Shown here: piece by piece, positions 33,137 through 44,203 of the stretch | Layout: each line of letters opens with the position of its first letter | Numbering within the stretch: position 1 is the first letter of the stretch | Source: Ciona intestinalis | Lineage: Eukaryota; Chordata; Ascidiacea; Phlebobranchia; Cionidae | Direction: 5' to 3' | Assembly: GCF_000224145.3 (NCBI RefSeq) | Contig: NC_020175.2 | Span: 256,512-320,511 of the forward strand | Length of the DNA stretch: 64,000 nt | The notes under the pieces: generated by a model | Told to the model about the DNA's origin: nothing | Databases searched by the model: none | The model's input: the letters and a program-made list of their open reading frames with translations, nothing else | Translations under genes and position numbers: made by a program

Positions 33137-36100
33137 ATGACAAAATCCAACCTCATATTTCGTCAGGTAAGTGTTAAATAAAAATATGAAAGTTATGCAA
33201 TGTATAAATGAAGTTTGCTTTATCTTTGCGTGCCAGAAAATGACAGTCATTATAACACAAGTATTCTGTTTCATACACCTCGCGCCCACTTACCACCAAT
33301 GTAGTTCTGACAACTCATTAGTGACCACAGGTATGGCGCAATTGACGTTAAGTGTCCTGCCCAAGAACACGCCCACAATAGTAGCAACGATGAGCCTTAA
33401 ACCCATAACCTCTGTGTTAAAAGCCGAGAGGCACGCGCTGCAACCAACTGTGCCACACAGCCAGTTATAATCATTATAATGCTTTGCAAATTTAATAACA
33501 TTATTGTACAATTATTTCCAGCTGTTTGACAAAGACACTTCCACGTACACTTACTTGCTTGGTTGTGCTGAAACCAAAGCAGCAATTATCATAGATCCTG
33601 TACTTGAATGTGTGAGTTTATTTTGTTTTTATTGGAAATATAAAAGTAATTAAAAATTAAACCGATAATTTAAAGAATGTTTTTAATGGATCATCAATGC
33701 TTAGTCACAGAAGTGTTTATTAATAGAATGTGAATGTAACTTTAACTTATTCATCCTTTCATGATAGTTGTTATAAATTGTAAATATAGTGTTAAAAACA
33801 AGTGTAAATTTTAGGTTGAAAGAGATTTAAAACTTGTGAATGAGCTTGGGTTGAATCTAATATATGGAGGTGAGTTTTATCAGGTTTTTATGATTTATTT
33901 CAAGACATATAATATTTGTTAATAATAACGATGATGTAAAATTTTGTTAAAATTCTTTATTGTAAAATGTTTCCAAATATACAATCAGGCTTTGCTTGCA
34001 AAAATTAGTATTATTATATGTATTTTACTGATAAAGTGGTTTAAAATGTTAACAACCTGTTTTTGTGGTTGAATAATCATCGAGCTTCTGGAAGCTTTTG
34101 CTCGGTTTTTGACCCAAAATTCAGTTCTATAAATAACTTTGTTACACTCTTTGCAGTGAATACGCATGTTCATGCTGACCACGTTACTGGCACCGGTCAG
34201 ATCAAGAAGACTTTACCAAACTGTAAATCGGTGTTGGGAGCAAATAGTGGTGGAAAAGCTGATCTTTATTTAAAAGATGGAGATAAACTCTCATTTGGAA
34301 ACTTGGTATGTAGCCTTTCATAATATTATTTTTTATAACCTTTTTTGCTAGTTTTTATTATAAGTGATTTTGAAGTAAAAGTGACTGGGCCGTTCATATA
34401 ATTGTAACAAAAGTTCAAGGGATTTCAAACTTTAATGGGTGATTAATGGCACATAAAACAGAAACATTGCCGTCACTGCTATAGCAGCAAAGTTAATGGG
34501 TTGTCCGGTCAGTTGCATATTTGGTTAGCGAGCCTTTATCTAGCCCCGATATAGATTTAAAGCTCAATGCTATCATTTGGCATTATGTCTATTCCATGTG
34601 CAAAAGTGCAAGACACATAACCACACATATTCCTGTCACCATAGACCATGGAAAGCAGGTCCACACCCGGTCACACAGATGGTTGTTCAACTTATATTCT
34701 ACATGACCAACGTGTTGTGTTCACTGGAGATGCTTTGCTTATAAGGGGTTGTGGAAGGACTGACTTTCAACAAGGTATGACTATGCTTTCACTTATGTGC
34801 AGAAGGTTTTTGTAATTTGCTATTATTCGGCATCGTGGGAAAGCTGGTTAGCACCTTTTTCTCTGACCCAGAGGTTAAATTACTTAACAGCAATTACACC
34901 AACTTTTTTTTAACAGCAATTACACCAACTTTTTTTTAACAGCAATTACACCAACTTTTTTTTAACAGCAATTACACCAACTTTTTTTTTAACAGCAATT
35001 ACACCAACTATTTTAGGTTTCAAGTTGTCAGCCGTACGTTACAATAAATAAGAAAAAAAGTCAATATGTTATTATGTACATTCATTCATTATTCTTAGGT
35101 TGTGCGAAAACTCTGTACAACTCCGTGCACAGCAAAATATTCTCATTACCTTCAGATTATAAACTTTATCCAGCTCATGATTATAAAGGTGAGGTTTGCT
35201 AAGATTCTGATAAATTGGCTACTACATTGTTAAAAATATAATCACCCACAGGCCATAAAATAGCCAAAACAAGTAGTTTAATTTCATTGTTTTGGATTTA
35301 ATTTTTAAGTATAATTTGTCAAACACAGGGAACCCCATTAATGAATGTGGTGAATGCAATATACTTTGTCTCTGTTTGGTGACATGACACCCTAGCCAGC
35401 TTAACATTACGTCTTATATTGAAGGTATGAGTGTGACAACGGTGGGTGAAGAGAAACTTTACAATCCACGATTAACTAAAACTGTTGATGAGTTTGTGCA
35501 AATAATGGACAATCTTAACCTTGCTTACCCCAAGAGAATAGGTAAGTGACTACTTATACAATAGCGAAGGTTTAAATACTTAAAAAAAAACGGGGAATAA
35601 CAGCAAAACAACAGTCGTTATAAAAACATGGTTTCGAAAAAAATGTGTCAGATAAACGTGTGACTGCTAAACCCACAAAAACACAAACCAAGTTTAATAT
35701 AAATTTCATATTTTGCACAATAAACAATATACATGGTGACTTTATACACATTTCGCTTAGTTATAATGTAGGCTTTATATTAAAGTCAAACACATTTTGA
35801 GTTCAACATTGTGTCTCTAACACAAGATAGAGAGTAACTTTTGCAGAATGCAGACGTACCACAACTTAGCAGTTGGTAATAAAAGTTAAATTCACTCCCA
35901 TAGTGTTTACTCTACCTTAATACGTCAATATACAAACATATTAAATATTAACCAGGCACACATTAATCTATGTTTAGAAATTGACTCCTAATATATTTTA
36001 TACAATAGTTATAGCCTAGTAACTGTTTAAAAATTGGTCGTCTAAAACAAAAAATGCTTACTGTATAAATTAAACGGATCTTCGTTACAGAAAAGATGTA

Positions 36101-36466
36101 ATATGTCATATAATACTACAACGTATATCGAAGTTAATCGAAGTCCAAACACCTTAAGCACAATATTAGAAAATTAGCAAAAGCTGTCAGGATAAAATGT
36201 CACAAAAATTGACAAACATAAATTTAAGTTCAACAAATAGTGCAAGTGTGTGATATAACATATTTCATCTAAGGTGACATCATTAGTCTTTTATTCAAAT
36301 GGAAAAATCATCATTTTTGTATAAGCTTTTCTTTTTTTGTGAAAATCCTTTTTTTCTTAAAACCTATTAACAAATATTACCACTACTGCACTTAGTTTTA
36401 TTATTTTAACTTTTTTTTCCAGATGTTTCAGTTCCAGCCAACTTAGTTTGTGGAATTCAAGATTAA
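33137..36466 (+). CDS. ETHE1: ETHE1-like persulfide dioxygenase, downstream tandem copy (B)
   Basis: Eight exons: 33137-33166, 33522-33611, 33815-33869, 34157-34305, 34645-34774, 35099-35188, 35425-35541 and 36423-36466. All exon sizes equal those of copy A, giving 234 residues. It starts [10 protein letters not shown], continuing [14 protein letters not shown]. Iron-ligand motifs [12 protein letters not shown] and FTGD are intact. '[13 protein letters not shown]' matches the human glutathione-binding region better than copy A, so this may be the ancestral-function copy. It ends [11 protein letters not shown]. No mitochondrial transit peptide is seen. Exons 3, 6 and 7 are nearly identical between copies while exon 5 differs at many positions, which suggests patchy gene conversion or different constraint. 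Confidence 0.9.
33225..33475 (-). mobile_element. Composite SINE pieces in ETHE1-B intron 1
   Basis: A tail copy (tgacagtcattataacacaa.. tttcatacacctcg) at 33230-33300 is followed by a reversed tRNA-like SINE ('gtgtcctgcccaagaacacg' to 'caactgtgccacacagcc'). Confidence 0.65.
34884..35015 (+). repeat. Tandem repeat, 26-27-bp unit, five copies
   Basis: The unit is 'aacagcaattacaccaac' followed by a run of eight to ten T. Copies are near-perfect, so the array is young. It lies in intron 5 of ETHE1 copy B and is absent from the same intron of copy A. Confidence 0.92.
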
Positions 36467-37249
36467 TCTGTTCACCGTATTCATGACCATATTTGCATTT
36501 AAAGTTTTATTGATATTTACGACACAATTTTTCTTCACTTAGTTACAAGTAGTTTGTAATCTATGCTTAATTTAGTTCACTAGTTACTAAATCTAACACG
36601 TATTTTCATTTATTAATCCTAGCCAGTGTTTTTAAAGTTTGGTTTTTACAAAAACTGGTTTTAAAGTTTCAATATATATATATATATACACGATTCGCAT
36701 CTGAAACGTTTCTGTTTAAAAAAAAGACTATGCTTAGTAATGTAAGAAGTAAAACTTGGATGTTACGTTTGTATTGAAACTTAAGCAGAAAATTCATGTT
36801 TTTTCACCTTTAAGTTAAAACCATATACAATAACCTTTTAGTTTTTCAAACTATTTGACAACCACTGGCTTGAGTATTTTTATTCATTTCCTTCATGCAC
36901 TTGTAGATTATTTAATTCTTAAACAAGTTTCCGTCACCCTTGCCTTAGATTTGAACCCTATATCTTTTTCAAGGACAAATTGAATTTTATTATCAACCCA
37001 GGTTAGGTTGCTGATATATTGTGTACCCATGTAACCTATATTGTATTTTAAGGTACCCTGTATTGTATAAAGTAAAATTTAACATTATTTACAGATTCAT
37101 TTTAATTTGTTTGGTTTTTGACGAGTTTTACTCAGATAAGCGGGACATCATGCCCGCTGTCGAGTAACAATATAGATCGCTATATCTACCACACATGATA
37201 CATCCATGCCCCTCATGCTCACTGTCGAGTTATAGCAGGCAGCTTCTAG
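36467..37249. other. Spacer between ETHE1-B and the sulfotransferase gene
   Basis: Convergent 3' ends. It contains a TA run near 36675 and one minisatellite-type unit at 37150-37230 ('ctcatgctcactgtcgagtt'). No gene. Confidence 0.5.
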
Positions 37250-40200
37250 TTACAGTCTCCCCATCTTTCTTAACTTAAATAATTGTTGATGGAATCTTTC
37301 TCTCACAAACTGATAAAACTCGATCTCAAATGCGAAAATCCTTCGCAGTTTTGTTTCCGTTTCTTTGGACGGTTTCTTCTTATACAAAGTCTTGGTGCCT
37401 TCGATTTCTAAGGAAAAACGAGTGAAATTGGACCGAAACTGTTTGGATGGAATTGTGGTTTCACGGGCATTTGTATTGCAAAGGTTATAAATAACCCGCA
37501 TTTAAAAGGATAGATATTTTGACTTGCAAGAAAAAGTCACACAATATCGATGAGGTTTACATTAATTATCTATTAGCGCATTCTCACCTTTAGAAGCGTG
37601 CAAGGTTGCTGCAATTCCTTTAAAATACCTGTAAACAGACATATATATGAAATTTGTGTTTTCTGAAATTTGGAATGCGTGCCAAGACATTCGCCGCGGG
37701 CATGCGGATATACAAAACAACAGAGTAAATAGCTCTGTAAAACAACACAATTGATGTTTTGTTAATAAGTGCGCGCAACCGACCTAAGTTGTAACCCGGG
37801 TGTCGTATTTCTACCGCTGTTTGCCGCCTCACGCTGTAGTGTGTTTTGCGCTTTGTGTAGTGAATATGTAACGGCATTGAGTCAAACTATCGCAGTTCTT
37901 CAGGACTTGTCGCTGGTTCATGTTACCACAAGAGTAACAAGGTAGAACCCAGTGGTCGTGTATGTGTCAGCCATACATTTGAAAATAAAAACAATCCAAA
38001 AAATATTTACACACGTTATTTATATAGTAGTGTGGGGAAGATGGGACACCTTTTCATTCAATTTTCCCGTTTAATTTGGTAGTAAACAGAAAAATTCAAT
38101 CCGATTTTCCCTCAACCTACTTTAGAATTTTGTTATATCTTCTTAACACGAGAATAAATAGGTGTTATTCGTAACAGCGTGTGCTGTGAGTTGTTTGTCT
38201 CACCTCGGTAGCAAAGCTTCCAAAACCTTTAGTGAGTTTTCCATTTCCTCCAACAAACCGACGGTCGTATAATATTTCGCTGCATTGTACATTGCTATGT
38301 GTAAACTTATATTGTTGTAGTTTCTGGGGAGAAATGGTGGATTGTCAGTTTATGTTACTTGTGGTCGTATGTTGGCCTTTGTAGCGTAACTATCTCCGTT
38401 CCGTCCAGTTTAAAATGATCATACAACGTTTATTTAAACGAGTATACGGTGATGTCGTATAAAATTGTCCCGGAATTGATATTTAGTCCGGTGCTACTGC
38501 GCATGCGCTGCAACGCCAAATTTTATAATGTTCGCGCTAGAAAAATGACTGATAGTTAAATAAACTCTCCAGTTGCAGTTCTACTAAGTGGAATATTTTG
38601 TTTGGAATGAATTTACCAAAGCAAACGCTGAGGCGTGTGTTTCAAGGGTATATACACCCTGCATTCAACCGTAAACCGGTTATGAAATAGCGCATAACTA
38701 ATTGGTGGCCCTACATGTTGCAACGTTCGTAAAAATCATAGCTCTGTCTATGACTATGTGCACGAGTTTTTTTTTCCGTTCGGCGCCTGCGTCTAACCAA
38801 AATGGTCACGAGTTAGAGACCTGACCCTGCTACTTCTAAAATAAGCTACATACGTGGTAAGACATTAGCGGGCCCGAGGTGAAAGAAAAAAAAACACTTG
38901 TGTTATAACGGCTGTTGTTGCCTTATCACGCGAGGATAAATAATTTACATTCATTCGTTAATTTATATCACTGGTAAGCCGTATTGTCGAGACTTTCCGG
39001 CAAAAGTGTCATAATAGTAAAGGTTACGAAGCGCTGTATCAGCATCTGGTAAATATTATAAACCTCCTACCTACATACAGGGTGGTTGCCACAGAAATAA
39101 CGCAGTGCTGATCCATTGTTATTTTCTTGGATGCATTTGTCAACGTCTTGTTTCATACATTCGTCCAAAGTCTGTATAGACACCACGTTATGTTAAAAAT
39201 CAGATAAATGCATTCTGTTTATCGCGACAATGCCATAGGCATAGATTAAAAAATCTCCACTATGAGAGTAGCAACCATGGATAAGTCATTTAAGTTCCCA
39301 CCCACAAGGATTTAAATGACCAAACCAACCAAAAGTCTTCACAAATTCAGTTGCATAGTTTTAAATAAAATTTTACTACTAAATGGATCAATAAAATAGA
39401 ATGAAAAATGTAAAATCTCCCCCACCACCCTACTGTATCACGCCAACGCGTGCCACAGGAAAATTGTGAACTAATTCGGCCATACACGGTCTTTATACTT
39501 AGGAATAATTGGCCGATATAGGCCGTGGTCCATTCTATAATTACCAACCAAATCATTAACACTCCGCCTCCATTCTACTTTTACTGTCCCATTATTCTTC
39601 ACAAATCCATGCCTGCTGTAATAATAATGCGAGACGAACCGATCAATTGGGTCCCGTATAATATTGATGTAAATTGGGGTCCCAAACCCGAAGCTGCAAA
39701 ACAGTTCGTAAAGTCATGTTTTCAGACATCGATGTAGGTAATGGTTTAAACTTGAATGGGCAGTTACGTAATTACGTTTCTATATCAAAGAATCGAAGAT
39801 GTCGGGAATAAATAACGTTTTTTTGGAATCTCAACATCCCGGCGATTTCTTTCTGTTGAAAAGAATTGGAAATAATTTAAAGAAAGCAACATTATAGTTT
39901 TAATTAAAGAATGAACGAACGAATGGGTGTATTTATTAATCCTCGCGTTACGGGAAAATGAGACTAGTTCTATAACACGTCCTGTTTTCTTATAAATTAC
40001 CAACAAGGTGACATATATACGTTGTTGACTCCAAGGTGGGCATAAGGTGTATAAAACAGAACACCAGTGTTATAACGTTCTTGCTCCACCATGCGAGGAT
40101 AAATTTACATTCATTCATTTGTTCTTCAAGAAAGAGCATAGGGTGCATGTATTTTTATTGTACTTTTAGTTTATGTAAAGAATAGGGTGCATTTACCTCA

Positions 40201-41171
40201 CCTGAACATTAAAGGTCACGTTTTCCTCCAAAGTCGGATAATTCACCGACATCAGATGGAAGTTTAACTTTTTACTTAATACACGAAGAGCGTCCAACAA
40301 CGAGGTACTTCCGCACTTCGGTACTCTGTTATATACCACTGCTTTTGTACCATCTTTCACTGACGTCATGACCGGGTACTTCCGGTCTAACGTTGATGAC
40401 GTCATGGTTACGTCAATAGGGATCTCGAATTGAGATATCTTGGAGCTTTGGTCGTCGAGCACCCTTGTTGTTATTGGCAACGTGCTAAAGCTTTCTTATA
40501 AAAGGAAACACAAATGTTGTCATTAAATGAAAACAACTTGTTTATCCTTGCATGACAAGGCGCTAGGCCAATGACAGTTTATTTTATACGCATTGTGCCT
40601 GCTTAGAAGGAAATATAACGCTGTGTGTTTAATGAATGGTTGTATATGTAACTTGTTTTATCCTTACGTGGCAAGGCAACGGCAGACGTTATAACGCGGG
40701 GTTCTGTTTCATACATCTTGTACCAGCTTACCAGTTGTATATGTTATGTGTAGCACGACTATTTTCTATACTTGTGATACTAGTAGGGGGAAGATGATAC
40801 ATCTTTTGCTCTAATTTTCTCTTCCCATTTGGTAGCAAACAAAGACATTCGAAGAAATATAAAACTATATCCCCACGACTCCCATAGACCGTTGCTAATT
40901 GTTTAAAACACGATCAAAACATTTGGACATTTTGTGCTAAAGGTGTCCCGTCTTATCTCATAGTACCATGTACTACTTTTATTATGTATTTTGTAACTTT
41001 CATATAATAAACTAAACTAATTACACAGCAGTTGCTCCAAATAGCTGTGATGCATATTTTCCTAAATTTATATTTCTTACTTTGACATTCCTTGTTTCCC
41101 AGCTTCGTTACTTGAAACATAACACATAATGCTAACAACAGCAGAAACCCTGTTGCTATTTTACGTTTCAT
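37250..41171 (-). CDS. UST: Uronyl/heparan-sulfate 2-O-sulfotransferase (UST/pipe-like)
   Basis: Eight minus-strand exons: 41171-41081, 40494-40202, 39852-39776, 39693-39549, 39171-39071, 38323-38204, 37628-37588 and 37407-37250; about 341 residues. All phases fit if exon 4 uses a weak GT at 39548; the stronger donor at 39544 would break frame. Type II Golgi topology: short tail MKRK, then helix IATGFLLLLALCVMFQV. The 5'-phosphosulfate loop is VVYNRVPKCGSTSL (about 83-96), the 3'-phosphate block PIYINIIRDPIDRF, followed by YFCGNHPVCR, VGLLEEMENSLKVLEALLPR, YFKG and FEIEFYQFVRERFH. The order and motifs match UST more closely than HS2ST1. The predicted reaction is transfer of sulfate from PAPS to the 2-O of uronic acid in glycosaminoglycans. 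Exon 4's end is the least certain point. Confidence 0.87.
38025..38122. mobile_element. MITE family 1, half copy
   Basis: 'tagtagtgtggggaagatgg' start and 'tttggtagtaaaca' block, then a shortened end 'cctcaacctac'. It lies in the intron between exons 6 and 7 of the sulfotransferase gene. Confidence 0.65.
38855..38960 (-). repeat. Composite-SINE tail, reverse orientation
   Basis: 'acatacgtggtaagacatta', 'gggcccgaggtg', 'ttgtgttataacggctgttg' and the closing 'gcgaggataaataa' match the SINE tail. It is intronic to the sulfotransferase gene. Confidence 0.55.
40030..40115 (-). repeat. Composite-SINE tail, reverse orientation
   Basis: 'ggcataaggtgtataaaaca', 'gaacaccagtgttataacg' and 'catgcgaggataaattt' match the tail. 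It lies in intron 2 of the sulfotransferase gene. Confidence 0.55.
40781..40965. mobile_element. MITE family 1
   Basis: Starts 'tagtagggggaagatgatac' and ends 'aggtgtcccgtcttatctca'. The internal 'actcccatagaccgttgcta' block is present. It lies in intron 1 of the sulfotransferase gene. Confidence 0.75.
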
Positions 41172-41649
41172 AATGAACACAACTGCTTGTATAGTACGGA
41201 CAGTATATAAATTACTGCTGGCAGCTGCGTTTTGTATCAACGGTGGAAATGTAATTAAACATAGAAGCAGGATACGTAATTAATCATACAGAACTGCAAC
41301 ATTATATATCGTTATATATTGCTCACAAATTACTCGGCATTGTTTTGTTTATTTCCTTTTTAAATAACAGGCATGACGTTGAAACACGAAGTCAATAACA
41401 GTTTAAATTGCATGGAATTGTGAACACTTTTGGTAAAATGTGTATTTTATTTCATGAATGTTGTTTATAAAACAAAACGAACAATAATATTCTGTTATAT
41501 TGTACTTGATAATTTATGTTGTCTTATTGGTTTTATTTATTTACTTTTTTGCTCTTAATCTTATTGTGAAGTAGGGAAGGGAAACAACACATAACCATGG
41601 ATTTTACAGTTCTAGTTTGTTACGAATGCATTAGTGCTGTTGTATAACA

Positions 41650-41822
41650 TCAGGATGAGATGTTAGCACATCAGCATATTCCATATTTCCTTATCGTGAT
41701 TTTACCAACATTATTTTCAATTCATGAAGATACGTGCATATATTTCTAAAATATTCTTTGTTTAATATCAAATGGGAAGGTGAACGAGAACGGAAGCATG
41801 GACCATCTTACCCCAATATACC
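41650..41822. mobile_element. MITE family 2
   Basis: Contains 'gatgagatgttagcacatc' and ends 'ggaccatcttaccccaatat'. It lies between the two possible first exons of the sulfotransferase gene. Confidence 0.65.
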
Positions 41823-41960
41823 ATAATATAAAATCAATTAAAAATTTTTTTTAGATCTTGGTGATGTGACTACCTATAGTGTTGACGCTCAGCGATCCGT
41901 TGTACCAAATCTCCTTTTCTGGTGTATTTTGACCTTTTCTATGATTTAAATATGAATATA

Positions 41961-42068
41961 TTGTAGGGTGGGTGAAAAGGAGACACCTTTAGCACACAAT
42001 ATCCAAATATCCTGATCGTGTTTTATACAATTACCAACGGTCTATATACGAGAATCTTGAGGATACGA
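41961..42068. mobile_element. MITE family 1, half copy
   Basis: 'ttgtagggtgggtgaaaagg' to 'cttgaggatacgattttt'. The second half is replaced by the putative exon at 42090-42249. Confidence 0.65.
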
Positions 42069-42089
42069 TTTTTTTCCAACACCACATAC

Positions 42090-42249
42090 CGTTATATTGA
42101 ACATTGGAAACTAATCTGGACAGAATTCGTTCCTTTGCACCAAAGACAGCCCATAATACACAGCACACGATCAAGAGTTTAAGAATAAAATTTAGACAAA
42201 GCGATATGTTACTTCGTGGGCGCCTATAAGTAACGATGATTTCGGCCAT
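42090..42249 (-). CDS. Possible alternative first exon of the sulfotransferase gene
   Basis: The frame begins MAEIIVTYRRPRSN, followed by a hydrophobic helix (FILKLLIVCCVLWAVFG), and runs to a good donor (acg/gtatgtg) with phase 1, after 53 codons. Exon 2 of the sulfotransferase gene (40494) needs phase 1, so this could replace the MKRK first exon and still give a type II membrane anchor. It could instead belong to another gene or be chance; a phase match by luck has odds of one in three. Confidence 0.4.
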
Positions 42250-42356
42250 CTAAACTCGCTCAAGAGCTGTATCATCAAATATACCTGCAACCTACATGAA
42301 CGCAATAGTAAATAAGGTTCCTTCAAATTCTGTTAAAAATATAAGATTTTTAAATA

Positions 42357-42543
42357 TAGTAAGGTGGGAGAAAATGGGACAACTTTTCATTTTATTTTCT
42401 CGTCCTATTTGGTAGTAAACAAAGAACATTTAAAGAATTATACCAACGAATGCTAACAACTCCCATAGACCGTTGTTTTAAACACGATTAGGATATTAGG
42501 ATATTATGTGCTAAAGGTGTCCCATCTTCCCCCATCCTACTAT
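42357..42543. mobile_element. MITE family 1
   Basis: 'tagtaaggtgggagaaaatg' to 'gtcccatcttcccccatcct', with a full internal region. Confidence 0.85.
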
Positions 42544-42814
42544 AATATATAAGTCACAATGGTCTTAAATCTTTGCAAATGGCAAAAACTTGCTGACAGA
42601 CCGAAATTTAAATGTTGCTGACAGAAAAACTAACTTGCGTATATTTCAACTCGACTATCATTCGTTTGTTCAGCACTCATATACGTTTGGATATTCAATA
42701 ATATTCTTTATGTAGTAATACATCAGGATTCGCGTACAAGCGATCTTATTACACGAAACCGGAAGGTAATATTAATTGCTCAAATATTTAAAGCTGTAAC
42801 GAAAGTAGATACAG

Positions 42815-42988
42815 TACTTTTGTGGGATATGATGCATACCGTTAGCACATAACATCCCATATTTCCCTGGTCGTGTTTTGAACAATTAGAATCATTATTT
42901 CCGAGTCGTGGGGATACGGTTATACTACTCTTTGTTTACTACCAAATGGGACGAGAATAAAAGAAGTCCCATTTTACCCCACCCCATT
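42815..42988. mobile_element. MITE family 2 / family 1 mosaic
   Basis: Starts in family-2 style ('gtgggatatgatgcatacc') and ends in family-1 style ('agtcccattttaccccaccc'). Confidence 0.6.
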
Positions 42989-43296
42989 CGAAACTATTGC
43001 GTGATAGTTTAGGTCGAGCAGTTCCCTTTTATGGCACGTGCGACTCGACAGTGGTGTGGGAATAATTTATACGCTGTAAAACTGGTAAGTCTTATATTCT
43101 AGCGCTATAATTGCATGGCTAATACATGAAGTGAATTTCAAATACAATCAATTAAGGCTCCTTTTACATTAACACTAAAACCACAATTTGTTTTACTTTT
43201 GTAGTTGCTTAGGTTATTATTGGTGTTTCAATTGCTGTAACATACGACACCTTTCGGAAGCACAATGCAGTACTTAAGCAGGAAAACAACGTGTGG

Positions 43297-43605
43297 TGCC
43301 CTAGCGCCGTTGGTTAGAGTGCACGTCTCTAAGAGGTAATGGGTTCAAGGCTCGTCGCTGCTACCATTGTGAGCGTATGTGTCCTTGGGCAACTTAACGG
43401 CAATTGTTCCAACCCAGTGGTCACTAATGGGTTGTCCAAATTATCAGCCACACATAAAACAATAAATATAAATCCCCCAAAACGACCACTCACAAAGTTA
43501 CATACCTGGTAACTCGTAAGCGGGCACTAGGTGATGAAACAGAACACCCGTGTTATACCGGTTGTCATTTTCCTACCACGCGAGGATAAACAAGTTACAT
43601 CTAAT
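43297..43605 (+). mobile_element. Composite SINE, complete
   Basis: Head 'tgccctagcgccgttggtta', B-box-like 'gggttcaaggctcgtcgctg', middle 'tgtgtccttgggcaac' and tail 'taactcgtaagcgggcacta..gttgtcattttcc'. Same organisation as 27890-28200. Confidence 0.8.
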
Positions 43606-44009
43606 CCTCGAGCACCGAGATCCGCAAATTCATCGTGGTAGCTCAAAAAATCGTACGTCGTATGGTGGCGCTCTCGAGTAGTATTTCAAAGCAGGTGGTG
43701 CCAGATCAATTTAGTTTGGTTCTTGGTGGGTAACGAAAAATATTTAACCGAAAATAGAACATAAAGAATAGTAAACATGTAGGCATCGCAACTTGCTGTA
43801 GTTAAAAGTAAATCCTTTGCAGAACACGGCAATAAGGCTAGGGTTGCTACCCCCGTGATGATGGGCAAATTATATTTAAGTTAATTTAAGTCAATTACTC
43901 TGACAAATTGAAAAATTAAATGAAGATCAGTAGATGTAACTTGGGTGTAGTTTTGTTGCGCCCGGTTGTAAAATATTATGCTTGCTTGAATGTCTTTGTT
44001 CTAATCATA

Positions 44010-44203
44010 TAGTAGGGTGGGGGTGATGGGACACTTTTAGCACATAATATACAAATATCCCAATTGTGTTTTAAACATTCAACAACGGTCTGTGGAAGTC
44101 GTGAGAATGCGGTTTAATAATTCTTTGAAGGTTCTTTGTTTACTAACAAATGGACCGAGAAAATAGAACGAAAGTGTGTCCCATCTTCCCCCACCCTACT
44201 ATA
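44010..44203. mobile_element. MITE family 1
   Basis: 'tagtagggtgggggtgatgg' to 'cccatcttcccccaccctac'. Confidence 0.88.

Noticed and set aside
43686..43868. Hydrophobic 60-codon frame on the minus strand
   Set aside because: No good start or splice context and no recognisable family; AT-rich DNA often gives hydrophobic frames.
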